DNA of 33,223 nt from Nonomuraea basaltis (lineage in GTDB: Bacteria > Actinomycetota > Actinomycetes > Streptosporangiales > Streptosporangiaceae). The DNA lies in the NCBI RefSeq assembly GCF_005893125.1, contig NZ_VCJS01000144.1:1-33223 (forward strand). The letters run 5' to 3'. The position numbers were made by a program, and so were the translations under genes. Shown piece by piece: positions 1 to 8,406 of this stretch; the first letter of the stretch is position 1; each line of letters begins with the position of its first letter. The notes beneath the pieces are model-generated. The model made no database searches and had not been told where the DNA came from. It saw only the letters and a list, made by a program, of their open reading frames with translations.

Positions 1-2
1 AC

Positions 3-173
3 CAGTGCCTGGGCCAGCAGCTCGCCCGCGTCGAAATGCGCGCCGCGCTCCCCGCACTGCTCAACCGCTTCCCCACACTGCGCCTGGCCGTGCCGGCCGA
101 AGAGGTCCCCCTGCGCCCGGAGACCGCGGACATCTACGGGGTCAAGAGCCTCCCGGTCACCTGGGACGCCTGA
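3..173 (+). CDS. Cytochrome P450, C-terminal end (partial)
   Basis: The last 56 codons of a gene that enters from the left edge. The first visible residues are Gln-Cys-Leu-Gly followed by QQLARVE, which matches the heme-binding signature of bacterial P450s (xCLGxxLARxE); the Cys would be the axial heme thiolate. The tail ends in the usual P450 beta region (FPTLRLAVP, then LPVTW). The full protein would be about 400 residues, so substrate recognition regions are outside the window and no substrate can be named. P450s of this type are soluble monooxygenases fed by a ferredoxin. The identification rests on a short but very characteristic segment. Confidence 0.85.
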   Translation, partial: QCLGQQLARVEMRAALPALLNRFPTLRLAVPAEEVPLRPETADIYGVKSLPVTWDA

Positions 174-365
174 CCGTGAGCCAGTGACGGGCGAGGGCGC
201 GTACGGCCGCTCGCCCCCGCTGTGGCTGCTCGCCTACGGCGATCGGGTCCGCGGCCCGTTTCCGCCGGTATCCCGGTGGCACCGGGACGAGGGCGTCTCG
301 GTCACCGAAGCCGCCATCCGTCCGTTCAACTGCCTTTCGTAACAGATTCAAAGGAGCACACCACC

Positions 366-773
366 ATGCCCCTCACCCTTTCCGGCCAGGACAAGATCAC
401 CCTGCGCACCGCCGCCTTTGGCGCCGTCTCGCTGATGGCCGCCGCTGACGCCACCGGCCAGCCTCACCGGGCCGCCACCGACGGCTCCATCGCCCTGGGC
501 TCCGCGACCGGACTGGTCGGGTACGTGCTCGCCGAGTGGCCCAAGGGTGTGAACCTGAGCGGCAAGTCCGTGGCCGAACTCGCCGACCTGGTGCTGCCGG
601 CTCTGACGGCAGTCGTGAGCCGGCTCAAGCAGCAGGCTCCGGCAGAGGCCGAAAACTTCCGCAGCACCGTCATCGTCGCCATCGAAGCAGCTGCCCGCAC
701 CCACCAGGGCGTGCCCACCCCCACCATGGCCGACATGATCCGCAAGATCACCGAAGCCCTCGACGCCGCTTGA
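366..773 (+). CDS. Small unknown protein, 135 aa
   Basis: ATG at 366 is preceded by an AAGGAG ribosome binding site at 351-356, 9 nt upstream. I do not recognise the family. The protein is Ala-rich and predicted mostly helical, with no signal peptide and no clear membrane segment. It has a Gly/Ser/Ala-rich stretch near residues 38-50 (GSIALGSATGLVGYV) and a C-terminal amphipathic helix (MADMIRKITEALDAA). It is not obviously coupled to the P450 upstream: about 190 nt of apparently empty sequence separates them. Codon use is typical of a real gene here. A cytoplasmic protein of unknown function is the safest call. Confidence 0.7.
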   Translation: MPLTLSGQDKITLRTAAFGAVSLMAAADATGQPHRAATDGSIALGSATGLVGYVLAEWPKGVNLSGKSVAELADLVLPALTAVVSRLKQQAPAEAENFRSTVIVAIEAAARTHQGVPTPTMADMIRKITEALDAA

Positions 774-820
774 CGGCAAGCCGACCCGCGCGCGCAGCCA
801 CAGCCACAGAACCGTGATGG

Positions 821-1510
821 TCACTTACGGGTCTTGCCTCCTGCGTACGCCGCTGCGGCACGGTCGGCGTGGGCGCGTCGCAGATGCATGCCCACCGCGA
901 TCAGCCAGCAGAATCCGGCCAGCAGAGAGAGATGTTCGAGCAGGCCCGCGGGGGCCGGGCGCCAGAGGCCTTGGGTGTCCAGGCGGTAGGCGATGCCGGC
1001 GGCGAAGGCGAAGACGATGATGAGGGTTCCGGACAACCTGGAGTAGAGGGACCAGGCGCGGCTCGCCTCGCCCAGGCGTCTGGCCAGGACGAACGCGGCG
1101 GCACTGAGCCCGGCGAACAGCAGGAGACCGGCCACCTGGTGCACGACGCCGCTGGCGGTGACGATGTGCGGCTGGCCGGGTGGGTAGCCGAGCGCGGGGT
1201 CGGTGGGCACCAGCCCAGCGATGATCAAGCCTGCGGCGGCCGCGGCGAGCAGGATCGGCCCCCAGGTCGCGCCACGCCCGCCGCGCAGGGCGCGGCGCAT
1301 TCCGGCGGCGAAGGCGGCCAGCAGCAACCCGCCGAGCACGAAGTTGATCGCCTGCAACCAGGCGCGCTCGCCTGTGCCGAGCTGGCTGGCGCCGTGGTGC
1401 CACAAGCTGTAGCCGGGCCTGGTGGCGCCGTCGGCCCATAGCAGCACCGGCACCAGGACGCCGGCGGCGACGCCGCTGCCGAGCAGCGCCGAAAGGGTGC
1501 GTGGGGTCAT
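821..1510 (-). CDS. DUF998 family membrane protein
   Basis: A 229-residue integral membrane protein with about six hydrophobic segments. The N-terminal part has the family-typical run of Ser-Gln-Leu-Gly-Thr-Gly then RAWLQAINFVL after the first membrane helix, as in DUF998 proteins of actinobacteria. The C-terminus is Arg/Lys-rich and probably cytoplasmic. The ATG at 1508-1510 has a GGAGGA site about 10 nt upstream. It is transcribed divergently from the GbsR/MarR-type regulator at 1665, so it may be one of that regulator's targets. The biochemical function of the family is not known. Confidence 0.85.
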   Translation of the reverse strand: MTPRTLSALLGSGVAAGVLVPVLLWADGATRPGYSLWHHGASQLGTGERAWLQAINFVLGGLLLAAFAAGMRRALRGGRGATWGPILLAAAAAGLIIAGLVPTDPALGYPPGQPHIVTASGVVHQVAGLLLFAGLSAAAFVLARRLGEASRAWSLYSRLSGTLIIVFAFAAGIAYRLDTQGLWRPAPAGLLEHLSLLAGFCWLIAVGMHLRRAHADRAAAAYAGGKTRK

Positions 1511-1602
1511 CGGGAAAGTCCTCCTCTTTCTCCGCGACGGCGAACGCCGCGGGCCGACCAGACTTCCCGGCTCGCCATTTGCACGCCCCGAGGGGCGTAT
1601 CC

Positions 1603-1632
1603 TTGATCAATACAGGGATTTTAGCGCATACT
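1603..1632 (+). promoter_or_regulatory. Candidate promoter for the first GbsR-like regulator
   Basis: TTGATC (1603-1608) and CATACT (1627-1632) are separated by 18 nt, followed by an AGGAGGAGG ribosome binding site at 1647-1655 and ATG at 1665. This is the most AT-rich stretch of the divergent intergenic region and contains short GTAT/ATAC elements that could be part of an operator. The match to a sigma-70-type promoter is weak to moderate. Confidence 0.35.
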
Positions 1633-1664
1633 GAAACAACTGCAAGAGGAGGAGGCGGGGCGGT

Positions 1665-2141
1665 ATGACCGAGCAGCAGCCGTTGCTGGAGTGGGTGGAA
1701 CGGGTCGCCATGTATCTGGCGCGCGACGGGGTGCCGCCGATCGCCGGGCGGGTGCTGGGCTGGCTCATGGTCTGCGACCCGCCGGAGCAGTCCGCCGGGC
1801 AGATCAGCGAGGCCATCGGCGCCAGCCGCGCCTCGCTGACCTCCAACCTGCGGCTGCTGACCGGCATGGGCTTCCTGACCTGGCGCACCCGGCCGGGCGA
1901 GCGGACCGTCTACTACCGGATGGCCGAGGACGCCTGGGCGGTGGTGGCTCGCAAGCAGATCGCCGGCATCACCTCCTTCCTCGACATCACCCGCGACGGC
2001 CTGGACTTGGTCGGCCCGGACGATGAGCGGGCCTCACGCGTACGCCAGGCGCACGCCACCTTCGAATGGATGGCCAAGGTCTTCGACAACGCGCCACCCC
2101 TGAACCCCACCGACGGCCGCGACAAGGAGGAGACACCATGA
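1665..2141 (+). CDS. GbsR/MarR-like transcriptional regulator
   Basis: A 158-residue winged-helix DNA-binding protein. Residues 20-75 read as a GbsR-type domain: PPIAGRVLGWLMVCDP, then ISEAIGASRASLTSNLRLL (recognition helix) and GFLTWRTRPGERTVYY (wing). A helical C-terminal half would form the dimer interface. It ends in the same ATGA as the flavin monooxygenase start at 2138, so the two are translationally coupled, and it is divergent from the DUF998 gene. This arrangement suggests a local regulator of the oxidoreductase block, probably sensing a small hydrophobic ligand. The ligand cannot be read from the sequence. Confidence 0.85.
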   Translation: MTEQQPLLEWVERVAMYLARDGVPPIAGRVLGWLMVCDPPEQSAGQISEAIGASRASLTSNLRLLTGMGFLTWRTRPGERTVYYRMAEDAWAVVARKQIAGITSFLDITRDGLDLVGPDDERASRVRQAHATFEWMAKVFDNAPPLNPTDGRDKEETP

Positions 2142-3292
2142 CCAGACAGGCGATCGTGGTCGGCGGCGGCATCGGCGGACTGGCCACCGCCGTCGCCCTG
2201 CACCGGATCGGCTGGCACGCCGTCGTGCTGGAGCGGGCCGCCGAGCTGCGTGAGATAGGCGCCGGTATGTCCCAGGCACCGAACGCCATGCGCGCGCTCG
2301 ATGAGCTCGGCGTGGGTGCGCAGGCGCGCGCGGCCGGCGTGCCAACTTACTCCGCCGGCAACCTGCGGCTGCCGGACGGCCGCTACCTGCAACGAGCCCG
2401 TCCAGGCGACACGACGCCGCTGACCGCCTTCCACCGCGCGGACCTCCACCGGCTGCTGCTGGACGCGGTGCCGGCCGGATGGGTACGCACCGGCGCGGAA
2501 GTCACCGGCATCCAGCACGACCAGCACGGGACGACGGTCACCTGGAACGGCGGCGAGGCCACCGTCGACCTGCTGATCGGCGCGGACGGCATCCGCAGCA
2601 CGGTGCGCCGACTGCTGTGGCCGGACGCGCCACAGCCCCGTTTTTTGGGCCGCACCGCCTGGCTGGGCATCGCCGACACCGACGGGCTGCCCGGCAGCAT
2701 CACCATGGGCCCCGGCAGCTACTTCCTCATCCACCCCGTCGGCCGCGGCCGCACCTACTGGGCCTACGTCACCACCACCGACCAGCCCGGCGTCCGCTAT
2801 GAGGACGAGAAGACCGAGGCCGCCCACCGAGTCACGGCCTGGCACGAGCCGATCCCGGCGCTGATCGCAGCCACCCCGGACAAGGCGGTAATCCATATCG
2901 ACATCTGCGACCTGGACCCGCTGCCCACCTACGTCCGCGGCCAGGTGGCGCTGCTCGGCGACGCCGCGCACGCGATGAGCCCGGATCGCGGACAGGGCGC
3001 CGGCCAGTCCCTCGAAGACGCGGTCGTGCTCGCCGCCGCCCTCGCCGGAGAGCCCACGATCGAGGCCACACTCCGTCGCTACGACACCGAGCGCCGCCCG
3101 CGCACCCAGGCCACCGCCCGCGGCGCCCGCGCTGACGGGCGCCGCACCACCTCCACCGCCGCGTACCAGGCGATGGTGACCATGATTCGGCTGATGCCCG
3201 CACCGTTGTGGCGCAAGGGCATCGCCGCCGACGGCAACGCCACCTGGCGATGGCGGCCGCCGCACCTGCCGTCGCCCACCATGCGCCACTGA
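2138..3292 (+). CDS. FAD-dependent monooxygenase (class A flavin hydroxylase)
   Basis: 384 residues, full length for class A flavoprotein monooxygenases such as salicylate hydroxylase-like enzymes. It has the dinucleotide-binding GGGIGG at residues 9-14, the acidic end of strand 2 (VVLERA), the DG motif (GADGIRS, Asp150) and the GD motif (LLGDAAHAMSP, Asp275), which contacts FAD and NAD(P)H. These enzymes use NAD(P)H and O2 to hydroxylate or epoxidise small, often aromatic, molecules. The start at 2138 is preceded by AAGGAGG at 2124-2130 and overlaps the regulator's stop codon (ATGA), so both are in one operon. The substrate is unknown. Confidence 0.9.
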   Translation: MTRQAIVVGGGIGGLATAVALHRIGWHAVVLERAAELREIGAGMSQAPNAMRALDELGVGAQARAAGVPTYSAGNLRLPDGRYLQRARPGDTTPLTAFHRADLHRLLLDAVPAGWVRTGAEVTGIQHDQHGTTVTWNGGEATVDLLIGADGIRSTVRRLLWPDAPQPRFLGRTAWLGIADTDGLPGSITMGPGSYFLIHPVGRGRTYWAYVTTTDQPGVRYEDEKTEAAHRVTAWHEPIPALIAATPDKAVIHIDICDLDPLPTYVRGQVALLGDAAHAMSPDRGQGAGQSLEDAVVLAAALAGEPTIEATLRRYDTERRPRTQATARGARADGRRTTSTAAYQAMVTMIRLMPAPLWRKGIAADGNATWRWRPPHLPSPTMRH

Positions 3293-3307
3293 GCCGGGGC
3301 CGCCCCA

Positions 3308-3324
3308 CTGCCGGGCCCCGGCAG
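3308..3324. terminator. GC-rich palindrome between convergent genes
   Basis: A perfect 17-nt palindrome (CTGCCGGG, C, CCCGGCAG) lies in the 59-nt gap between the two convergent flavin monooxygenase genes. It could fold as a seven-pair stem and act as a bidirectional terminator. There is no T run on either side. Confidence 0.4.
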
Positions 3325-3351
3325 AGCGGCCGCTGCCGGGGTTCGGGCGGT

Positions 3352-4503
3352 TCAGCCCTTGATGAAGCGTCGGATCATGTATCGGCGTACCGGCGGCAGG
3401 GCGGCGAGGCGCAGCGGGAGCTGGGTCAGCCACAGCAGCAGCGGGTTGGCGGGTGCGTAGACGCCTTTGACCCGGCGGCCGAGTTTCTGCTTCTTGTCCA
3501 CTTCCGGCCGCAGCGCCGTCTCCCAGGCGGCCAGGGCGGCGCCGATGTCGCCCTGGTGGCGCTCCAGTTCGGTGCCGAGCCGATCGGCGCCGCCGACCGC
3601 CAGCGCTGAGCCGTACCCGGCGAACAGGGTGACGCACCAGGCGGCGTCGCCGAGCAGGGCCACGCGGCCGCGGCTCCAGGCAGGGGCCACGACCTGGCTG
3701 ATGGTGTCGAAGTAGACCGAGTCGGTCGTCGCCATGCCTGCCAGGGTCTCGGGGATGATCCAGCCGAGGTCGCCGTAGACCTGCGGCAGCACTTTGGCGG
3801 GTCCGTCGGCGCGGGTGCCGGCGCCGCGGTCGGTGCGGTAGCCGAAGAAGGCGACGTTGCGTCCGTCGCCGACGCTGATGACCGCGACCGTGCGGCCGCG
3901 CGAGGACAGGGTGCCGGTGGTGCCGGGCGCGATCGCGGCGGGGCGCTTGTCGAGCATGTAGACGGCGACCATGTGCTCCAGGTCGAGCAGGTAGTCCTCC
4001 TCAGGGCCGAAGACCAGGGCGCGGGTGGCCGAGTGCAGGCCGTCGGCGCCGATCAGCAGGTCGGCGTGTTCGACGCTGCCGTCGCTGAGGGTGACGTGTA
4101 CGGCGTGCGCGTCCTGGTCGACGGCGGTGATGGTGGTGCCGAAGCGGATTTCCGCCTGGTCGCGGACCTTGTCGTACAGGACGGTTTCGATGTCGCCGCG
4201 CAGGATGTTCATCGAGCGGGGGCCCATGGTGGCGGCGATGCTCTCGCGGGTCAGGGAGAAGCGCCGCTCGCCGTTGGGCTTGTGGTAGACGAGTTCCTCG
4301 GTGACGAAGGCCCGCTTGCGGAGGTCGGGCAGGATGCCCATTCGTTCGGCGGCGTCGTAGCCGATGCCGCCGAAGGTGACGCCGTAGCCGCCGCTGCGGC
4401 GGTGTGAGGCGCGTTCGATGATGAGGCTGTCCCAGCCGATCTGGGAGAGGCGCAGGGCGGCGGCCAGGCCGGCGATGCCTGCTCCGATGATGATGGCGCG
4501 CAT
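3352..4503 (-). CDS. FAD-dependent oxidoreductase/monooxygenase
   Basis: 383 residues from the ATG at 4501-4503, with an AAGGAA site just upstream; an in-frame extension exists but lacks a ribosome binding site. It has GAGIAG at residues 7-12, a GADGLHS DG motif and a GD motif in VALLGDAAWC. The C-terminal part resembles the TetX/aromatic-hydroxylase-like branch, with a basic tail (RRYMIRRFIKG) that could be membrane-associated. It is the first-neighbour paralogue of the monooxygenase at 2138 but clearly diverged, and points toward it. It lies downstream of the epimerase and CocE-type hydrolase in one same-strand run (7167 to 3352), consistent with a multi-enzyme modification or degradation pathway. 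Confidence 0.88.
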   Translation of the reverse strand: MRAIIIGAGIAGLAAALRLSQIGWDSLIIERASHRRSGGYGVTFGGIGYDAAERMGILPDLRKRAFVTEELVYHKPNGERRFSLTRESIAATMGPRSMNILRGDIETVLYDKVRDQAEIRFGTTITAVDQDAHAVHVTLSDGSVEHADLLIGADGLHSATRALVFGPEEDYLLDLEHMVAVYMLDKRPAAIAPGTTGTLSSRGRTVAVISVGDGRNVAFFGYRTDRGAGTRADGPAKVLPQVYGDLGWIIPETLAGMATTDSVYFDTISQVVAPAWSRGRVALLGDAAWCVTLFAGYGSALAVGGADRLGTELERHQGDIGAALAAWETALRPEVDKKQKLGRRVKGVYAPANPLLLWLTQLPLRLAALPPVRRYMIRRFIKG

Positions 4504-4531
4504 GAAGGTTCCTTGCTGAAGCTGGTGGAGG

Positions 4532-5530
4532 TTAGAGCTGGTCGAGGACGCGCCGCTCGGCGATGGGATCGAGCCAGGTGTCGGGAGAGGGGGCGTCGGA
4601 GCGCGGGGCGGGGTCACCTTCGGCCTGCAGCCAGGCCCAGGTATCGGCGATCGTGTCCTGGAGCGGGCGGGTGGTCAGCCCCGCGGCGAAGGCGGCATGC
4701 ACGTCGGCGTCGTGCATGCCGGTCGGCGCCGGGTCGTGCGGGAAGCGCAGCCCGAACTCCATGCCCAGCCACACGCCTTCCCGGCGCAGCAGTTCCTCGG
4801 GCCCCCACACCAGCTCGGCGTCGAAGCCGGTCACCTCCAGAGCCGTCTCCAAGAATTGCCCGATCGTCACCTCGCCGGGACGGCCGGCCACCGTGTACGC
4901 GCCACCGAGGCCGCGTTCGGCGCACTGCAGCATCCAGGCGGCCATGTCGCGGACGTCGATGTGCTGCAGGGACGCATCCGCCGGCCCAGGCGCCAGCACC
5001 CGGCCGCCTTTCTCCAGGCGGCGCAGCCACCACGGGACGCGGCCGACGTCCTCGTACGGTCCCAGAATCATCCCGGCCCTGGCCAGCAGCGCTCGCTCGC
5101 CGTAGGCCTCGATGGCGGCCAGTTCGCCGCCGCGCTTGGCGGCGGCGTAGTCGGCGCTGTCGTCGCTTTCGGGGTCGCCGTCGACGAGCGGGGCGCTCTC
5201 GTCCGCGTCCGCCGGCCACGGCCAGCGATGTACGCCGCGGCTGGAGACGTAGCCGTAGTGTCCGGTACGGCCTTCCAACAGGCGAGCGCTGTCGCGTACG
5301 ACGCGTGGGGCCCAGGCCCAGGTGTCGATGACGGCGTCCCACTCGTGACCGGCGAGCGCGGCGGCGACCGCCGGGGTGTCGGTGCGGTCGGCGACGAGCG
5401 CCCGAACGCCGGGGGCCGGTGGGCGGCTGAGGCCGCGGTTGAGCGTGGTCACCTCATCGCCCCGCTCCAGCGCCGTTTCGACGATGGCGCGGCCCACGTG
5501 GTGAGTGCCGCCTAGCACGAGCAGTTTCAT
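4532..5530 (-). CDS. NAD(P)-dependent epimerase/dehydratase-like SDR
   Basis: 332 residues, extended/atypical short-chain dehydrogenase fold. The N-terminal GGTHHVG (residues 7-13) replaces the usual GGxGxxG and is typical of the isoflavone-reductase-like and NAD-dependent epimerase branch. A YAAAK stretch fits the catalytic Tyr-x-x-x-Lys. The start codon overlaps the stop of the upstream hydrolase (TCAT on the plus strand, 5527-5530), so the two are translationally coupled. A 28-nt gap separates it from the flavin monooxygenase downstream. It probably reduces or oxidises a carbonyl or sugar-like substrate in the same pathway; the substrate is unknown. Confidence 0.88.
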   Translation of the reverse strand: MKLLVLGGTHHVGRAIVETALERGDEVTTLNRGLSRPPAPGVRALVADRTDTPAVAAALAGHEWDAVIDTWAWAPRVVRDSARLLEGRTGHYGYVSSRGVHRWPWPADADESAPLVDGDPESDDSADYAAAKRGGELAAIEAYGERALLARAGMILGPYEDVGRVPWWLRRLEKGGRVLAPGPADASLQHIDVRDMAAWMLQCAERGLGGAYTVAGRPGEVTIGQFLETALEVTGFDAELVWGPEELLRREGVWLGMEFGLRFPHDPAPTGMHDADVHAAFAAGLTTRPLQDTIADTWAWLQAEGDPAPRSDAPSPDTWLDPIAERRVLDQL

Positions 5531-7167
5531 GACGCTCCAGGACTGAGGGGCAGCCAGAGGGCTGACGGGTGTTCGGGGTCGTGGAAGATCTCGTGATCTG
5601 ATGCACGCAGCTCGCGCGTCGTGGCCAGCGGCTGGCCGGTGCCCGGGTTGCGGCCGTAGCGGGGGTGGGCGCCGCTGGAGACCTGCAGCCGGATCCGGTG
5701 GCCGCGCGCGAAGCGGTGGGCCAGCGGCCACAGCGCGATGTCCACCGTGCGCGCCTCACCCTGGACGCCGCCGCCCTCGATATCGCCGTCCTGGTTCAGG
5801 CGGATGATTCCGTCGCAGAGGTTGAGCGACTTGCCTCGAGGGCTCACATCGCACAGGCGGGCCACGTAGTCGACGTGCGGGTTGGACGAGCGGGCGTGCA
5901 ACTGGACCCGGACCGGGCCGATCACCTCCACATCCGCCTCCAGTGGGGCGGTGGTGAAGGTGAGCACGTCCGGCCGGGCCTCGATGACGCGGTTGTCTTT
6001 CGGGCCCGAGGACATGCTCACCGCCGTCCCGCCCACGGTGGGGGTCGGATCTCCAGGGTCGTAGCGGTACCGGCTAGGGCTTGCCTCCGGCCTGGGTTCC
6101 GCGCGGCTCAGCTGTCCACCAGGATGCAGATACCAGCTGGTGGGCTGGTGAGCAGGCGGCCAGCCGGGCAGGTCCAACCACCGGTTGGCTCCGGTGACGA
6201 ACACCCGCACCCCCGAAGGAGCGTTCTGCCCGTTCATGGCGGCATCCAGAGCGGCAAGGGCGTCCTTCATGCCTTCGCGGGTGTACAGACCCTTGCCATG
6301 CCCCCACGGCCCGACCAGCAGCCGGACCTCGCGCCCGGCGGCCAGCAGACGGGCGTGATCCTCCAGCATGCCCGGCAGGAAGAAGTCGTACCAGCCGCCC
6401 TGCAAGTACACGCGGGGCGGCATCCGCTCGACGTTGGCGCGGTGATCCACGCGGGCCCAGTACTCCTCGTGAGGGCCGTGCGCGATCCACTCCTGAAACC
6501 AGCTGACCCGGTGCTCGGTCAACGCCCGATCGGCCTGCTCCATCGGGAGGGCGAGAGTGGCGCGGCGCAGCTTGCGGCCGGCGGTGAAGGTGGCCAGCAG
6601 CTGCGGGGTGAGGGAGAAGTTGCCGCTGAACATGGTGTCCACGAGCTGGACCCAGCCCAGCGCGTTGCCCAGCGCGAAGGCGCCGCCCGGGTACATGAAA
6701 TGCTCGGCGAAGGCCGACGGCGCGTCCTGGATGACCGCGATCTTCCATTCGGGGATGTGCCGGGCGGCGAGTTCCCACTGGACGAGGCCGAGGTAGCTGG
6801 CTCCCCAGGTGGCCAGCACGCCGCCGAACCACGGCTGGTCACGCAGCCAGGCCAGCGTGCCGTCGGCGTCGGCCGGGTCGATGACGAATCCGTCGAAGCG
6901 GCCGCCGGAGCCGGCCGTGCCACGCAGGCTCTGATACAGCACCTGGTAGCCGCGTTCGGCCAGCAGCTTCGGCAGTTGGTCGAGCGCGTTGCCTCTGCCG
7001 TACGGGCTGCGTAGCAGGACCAGCGGCGGCCGGACGACATCGGCCGGGTAGTAGTGGGTGGCCAGCAGTCGCACACCGTCGGCGGCCGGGATCTCGACAC
7101 TCCGCCGTTTCCGTACCGGGTGACGGATGGCGGGTCGCACGCCGTACAGGCGGCTGAGCAGGGTCAT
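5527..7167 (-). CDS. CocE/NonD family hydrolase
   Basis: 546 residues, the normal length of the CocE/NonD family (X-Pro dipeptidyl peptidase S15 fold plus a C-terminal jelly-roll domain). The triad can be read directly: Ser124 in WGASYLG, Asp261 in GGWYDFFLPG and His290 in GPWGHGKG. The C-terminal 170 residues are the beta-rich galactose-binding-like domain of the family. Known relatives hydrolyse esters (cocaine esterase) or make and break macrocyclic esters (NonD). It is the first gene of the minus-strand run and is divergent from the regulator at 7325, which probably controls it. There is no signal peptide, so it acts in the cytoplasm. Confidence 0.92.
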   Translation of the reverse strand: MTLLSRLYGVRPAIRHPVRKRRSVEIPAADGVRLLATHYYPADVVRPPLVLLRSPYGRGNALDQLPKLLAERGYQVLYQSLRGTAGSGGRFDGFVIDPADADGTLAWLRDQPWFGGVLATWGASYLGLVQWELAARHIPEWKIAVIQDAPSAFAEHFMYPGGAFALGNALGWVQLVDTMFSGNFSLTPQLLATFTAGRKLRRATLALPMEQADRALTEHRVSWFQEWIAHGPHEEYWARVDHRANVERMPPRVYLQGGWYDFFLPGMLEDHARLLAAGREVRLLVGPWGHGKGLYTREGMKDALAALDAAMNGQNAPSGVRVFVTGANRWLDLPGWPPAHQPTSWYLHPGGQLSRAEPRPEASPSRYRYDPGDPTPTVGGTAVSMSSGPKDNRVIEARPDVLTFTTAPLEADVEVIGPVRVQLHARSSNPHVDYVARLCDVSPRGKSLNLCDGIIRLNQDGDIEGGGVQGEARTVDIALWPLAHRFARGHRIRLQVSSGAHPRYGRNPGTGQPLATTRELRASDHEIFHDPEHPSALWLPLSPGAS

Positions 7168-7279
7168 CGGGGGTCATCTCCTCGTCGACGGATGTGGCTG
7201 TCACATCGCCGACCAGGCTTCCCGGCACACCATCGGTCCTCCGCGTGGCAGAGCCCGATGCTCAGCAATATACCGAAAT

Positions 7280-7295
7280 TTCAGAATTTTCTGAA
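7280..7295. promoter_or_regulatory. Operator-like inverted repeat between hydrolase and regulator
   Basis: TTCAGAA and its exact reverse complement TTCTGAA are separated by two T residues, in an AT-rich island between divergent genes. The right arm overlaps the -35-like TTCTGA of the regulator's candidate promoter. It is a good candidate binding site for the GbsR-like protein encoded next to it. Confidence 0.5.
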
Positions 7296-7317
7296 GGCTT
7301 GTGATGTTGGATATTCT
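7289..7317 (+). promoter_or_regulatory. Candidate promoter of the second GbsR-like gene (leaderless)
   Basis: TTCTGA (7289-7294) and TATTCT (7312-7317) are 17 nt apart, and the ATG at 7325 lies only 7 nt beyond the -10. That spacing would give a leaderless or nearly leaderless transcript and explains the missing ribosome binding site. The -35 lies inside the inverted repeat, which fits autorepression. Confidence 0.4.
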
Positions 7318-7324
7318 GCGACCC

Positions 7325-7786
7325 ATGAGCGACAGGCAGGAGCAGTGGCAGGCGGCCGAACGCCTGGCCCTGACATTGGCCGACGGCGGGCTGCAGCGTA
7401 TGGCCGCGCGCACCCTGGCCGTCTTCCTCTTCACCGACCAGGACAGCGTCACCGCCGGCGACATTGCCGAACGCCTCGACGCCAGCGCCGGATCGGTCTC
7501 AGGCGCGGTGAAGTCACTGCTGTTGGTCGGGCTGATCGAACGCCTGCCCGCCCCTGGCAGCCGCCGCGAGCACTACCGCCTCCGTGACGACGCCTGGGCC
7601 ACCCTGTTCACCAGCCAGAACCCCGTTATCCAGGTCATGATCCAAGCCGCGCAGGCCGGCATCGACACCACGGCGGCCGATGACCCTGCACACCGGCGAC
7701 TGACTCAAATGCGCGACTTCTACCAGTTCATGCTGAACGAGATTCCCGCCCTGCTCGAACGCTGGCAACAACACCAGGGCAGCTGA
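7325..7786 (+). CDS. GbsR/MarR-like transcriptional regulator (second copy)
   Basis: 153 residues from ATG 7325; ATG 7304 and GTG 7301 are in-frame alternatives. ATG 7325 was chosen because it sits at leaderless distance from a plausible -10. Winged-helix residues include IAERLDASAGSVSGAVKSLL (recognition helix) and RLPAPGSRREHYRL (wing). It is homologous in layout to the regulator at 1665: each sits at an edge of the block and each contains a DAWA segment after the wing. Its divergent partner is the CocE-type hydrolase. The two regulators bracket the oxidoreductase/hydrolase block and may respond to related ligands. Confidence 0.82.
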   Translation: MSDRQEQWQAAERLALTLADGGLQRMAARTLAVFLFTDQDSVTAGDIAERLDASAGSVSGAVKSLLLVGLIERLPAPGSRREHYRLRDDAWATLFTSQNPVIQVMIQAAQAGIDTTAADDPAHRRLTQMRDFYQFMLNEIPALLERWQQHQGS

Positions 7787-7793
7787 CTTATTT

Positions 7794-8060
7794 CCGAGGA
7801 AGAGGTCGCCGTCACCACAGCAAGGATCGTCCATGTCCCGCGCTTCGTTGCGTAGTCGCTCGCCTTCGGGCGTCAGCCGTATCCCGTTCTCGTCGGGAGT
7901 GGCCAGCGCGGTGCCGAGGTTGTCGACGCCCCGGCCCGACGCGTGCGGCGGTGAGGTGAAGGCGGGACGCCGTACGTCCGATGTGCAGCTCTTCGGCGAG
8001 GGTGAGGAAGATCTCGATGTCGGCGAGGACGTCTTCGCATGTCCTGGAGAACGCTCGGAT
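7794..8060 (-). pseudogene. LysR-type regulator remnant
   Basis: Reading the minus strand, one frame gives DIEIFLTLAEELHIGRTA then SRLHLTAARV, the start of a LysR helix-turn-helix. A second frame gives NLGTALATP, then GIRLTPEGERLRNEA, the following wing region. The two halves are joined with a frame change, and the stretch between them is a few residues too short. No effector domain is present. Both pieces are convincing LysR-family sequence, so this is the decayed 5' part of such a gene. The rest of the 620-nt gap up to 8406 holds no convincing gene; a short plus-strand open stretch near 8165-8260 (PFPKPFQVLEYRMFGF) may be another fragment of unknown origin. Confidence 0.6.
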
Positions 8061-8406
8061 CAGCTCGCTCTCGGCGGCTTCAGTGCGGGGGCGTCATGAG
8101 TACAGCGCCCGCCCGCTGGACGCGTACCGGGCGGACATCAGGTCCGCGAGGGCGTAGGACGAACATCAAGAGGTGCCGTTTCCTAAGCCGTTCCAGGTGC
8201 TGGAGTACCGGATGTTCGGATTCCGGCCGCGCGGGCAGCGGATTACGCAAGGTCCCTGAGCCGCGCCGTTCTGAGTCCGCCCCCGGGGTCATCCACGACG
8301 TCGGTGGCACTGCCGGACGGGCCAGGCCAGGGGACGTCAAGGCCCCTGAGAAGGCGGAATCCTCGAGTGGGCAGCGGGGCCGGCCGAGGGCAAGAAGGGA
8401 AGCGTC

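Noticed and set aside
1913..3637. Minus-strand open frame of 574 codons opposite the first flavin monooxygenase
   Set aside because: No motif; the plus strand shows GGGIGG, DG and GD motifs in order with a coupled start.
8160..8260. Short plus-strand peptide PFPKPFQVLEYRMFGF
   Set aside because: It looks protein-like but has no credible start, is only about 30 codons long and matches no family I can name; mentioned only as a possible fragment.
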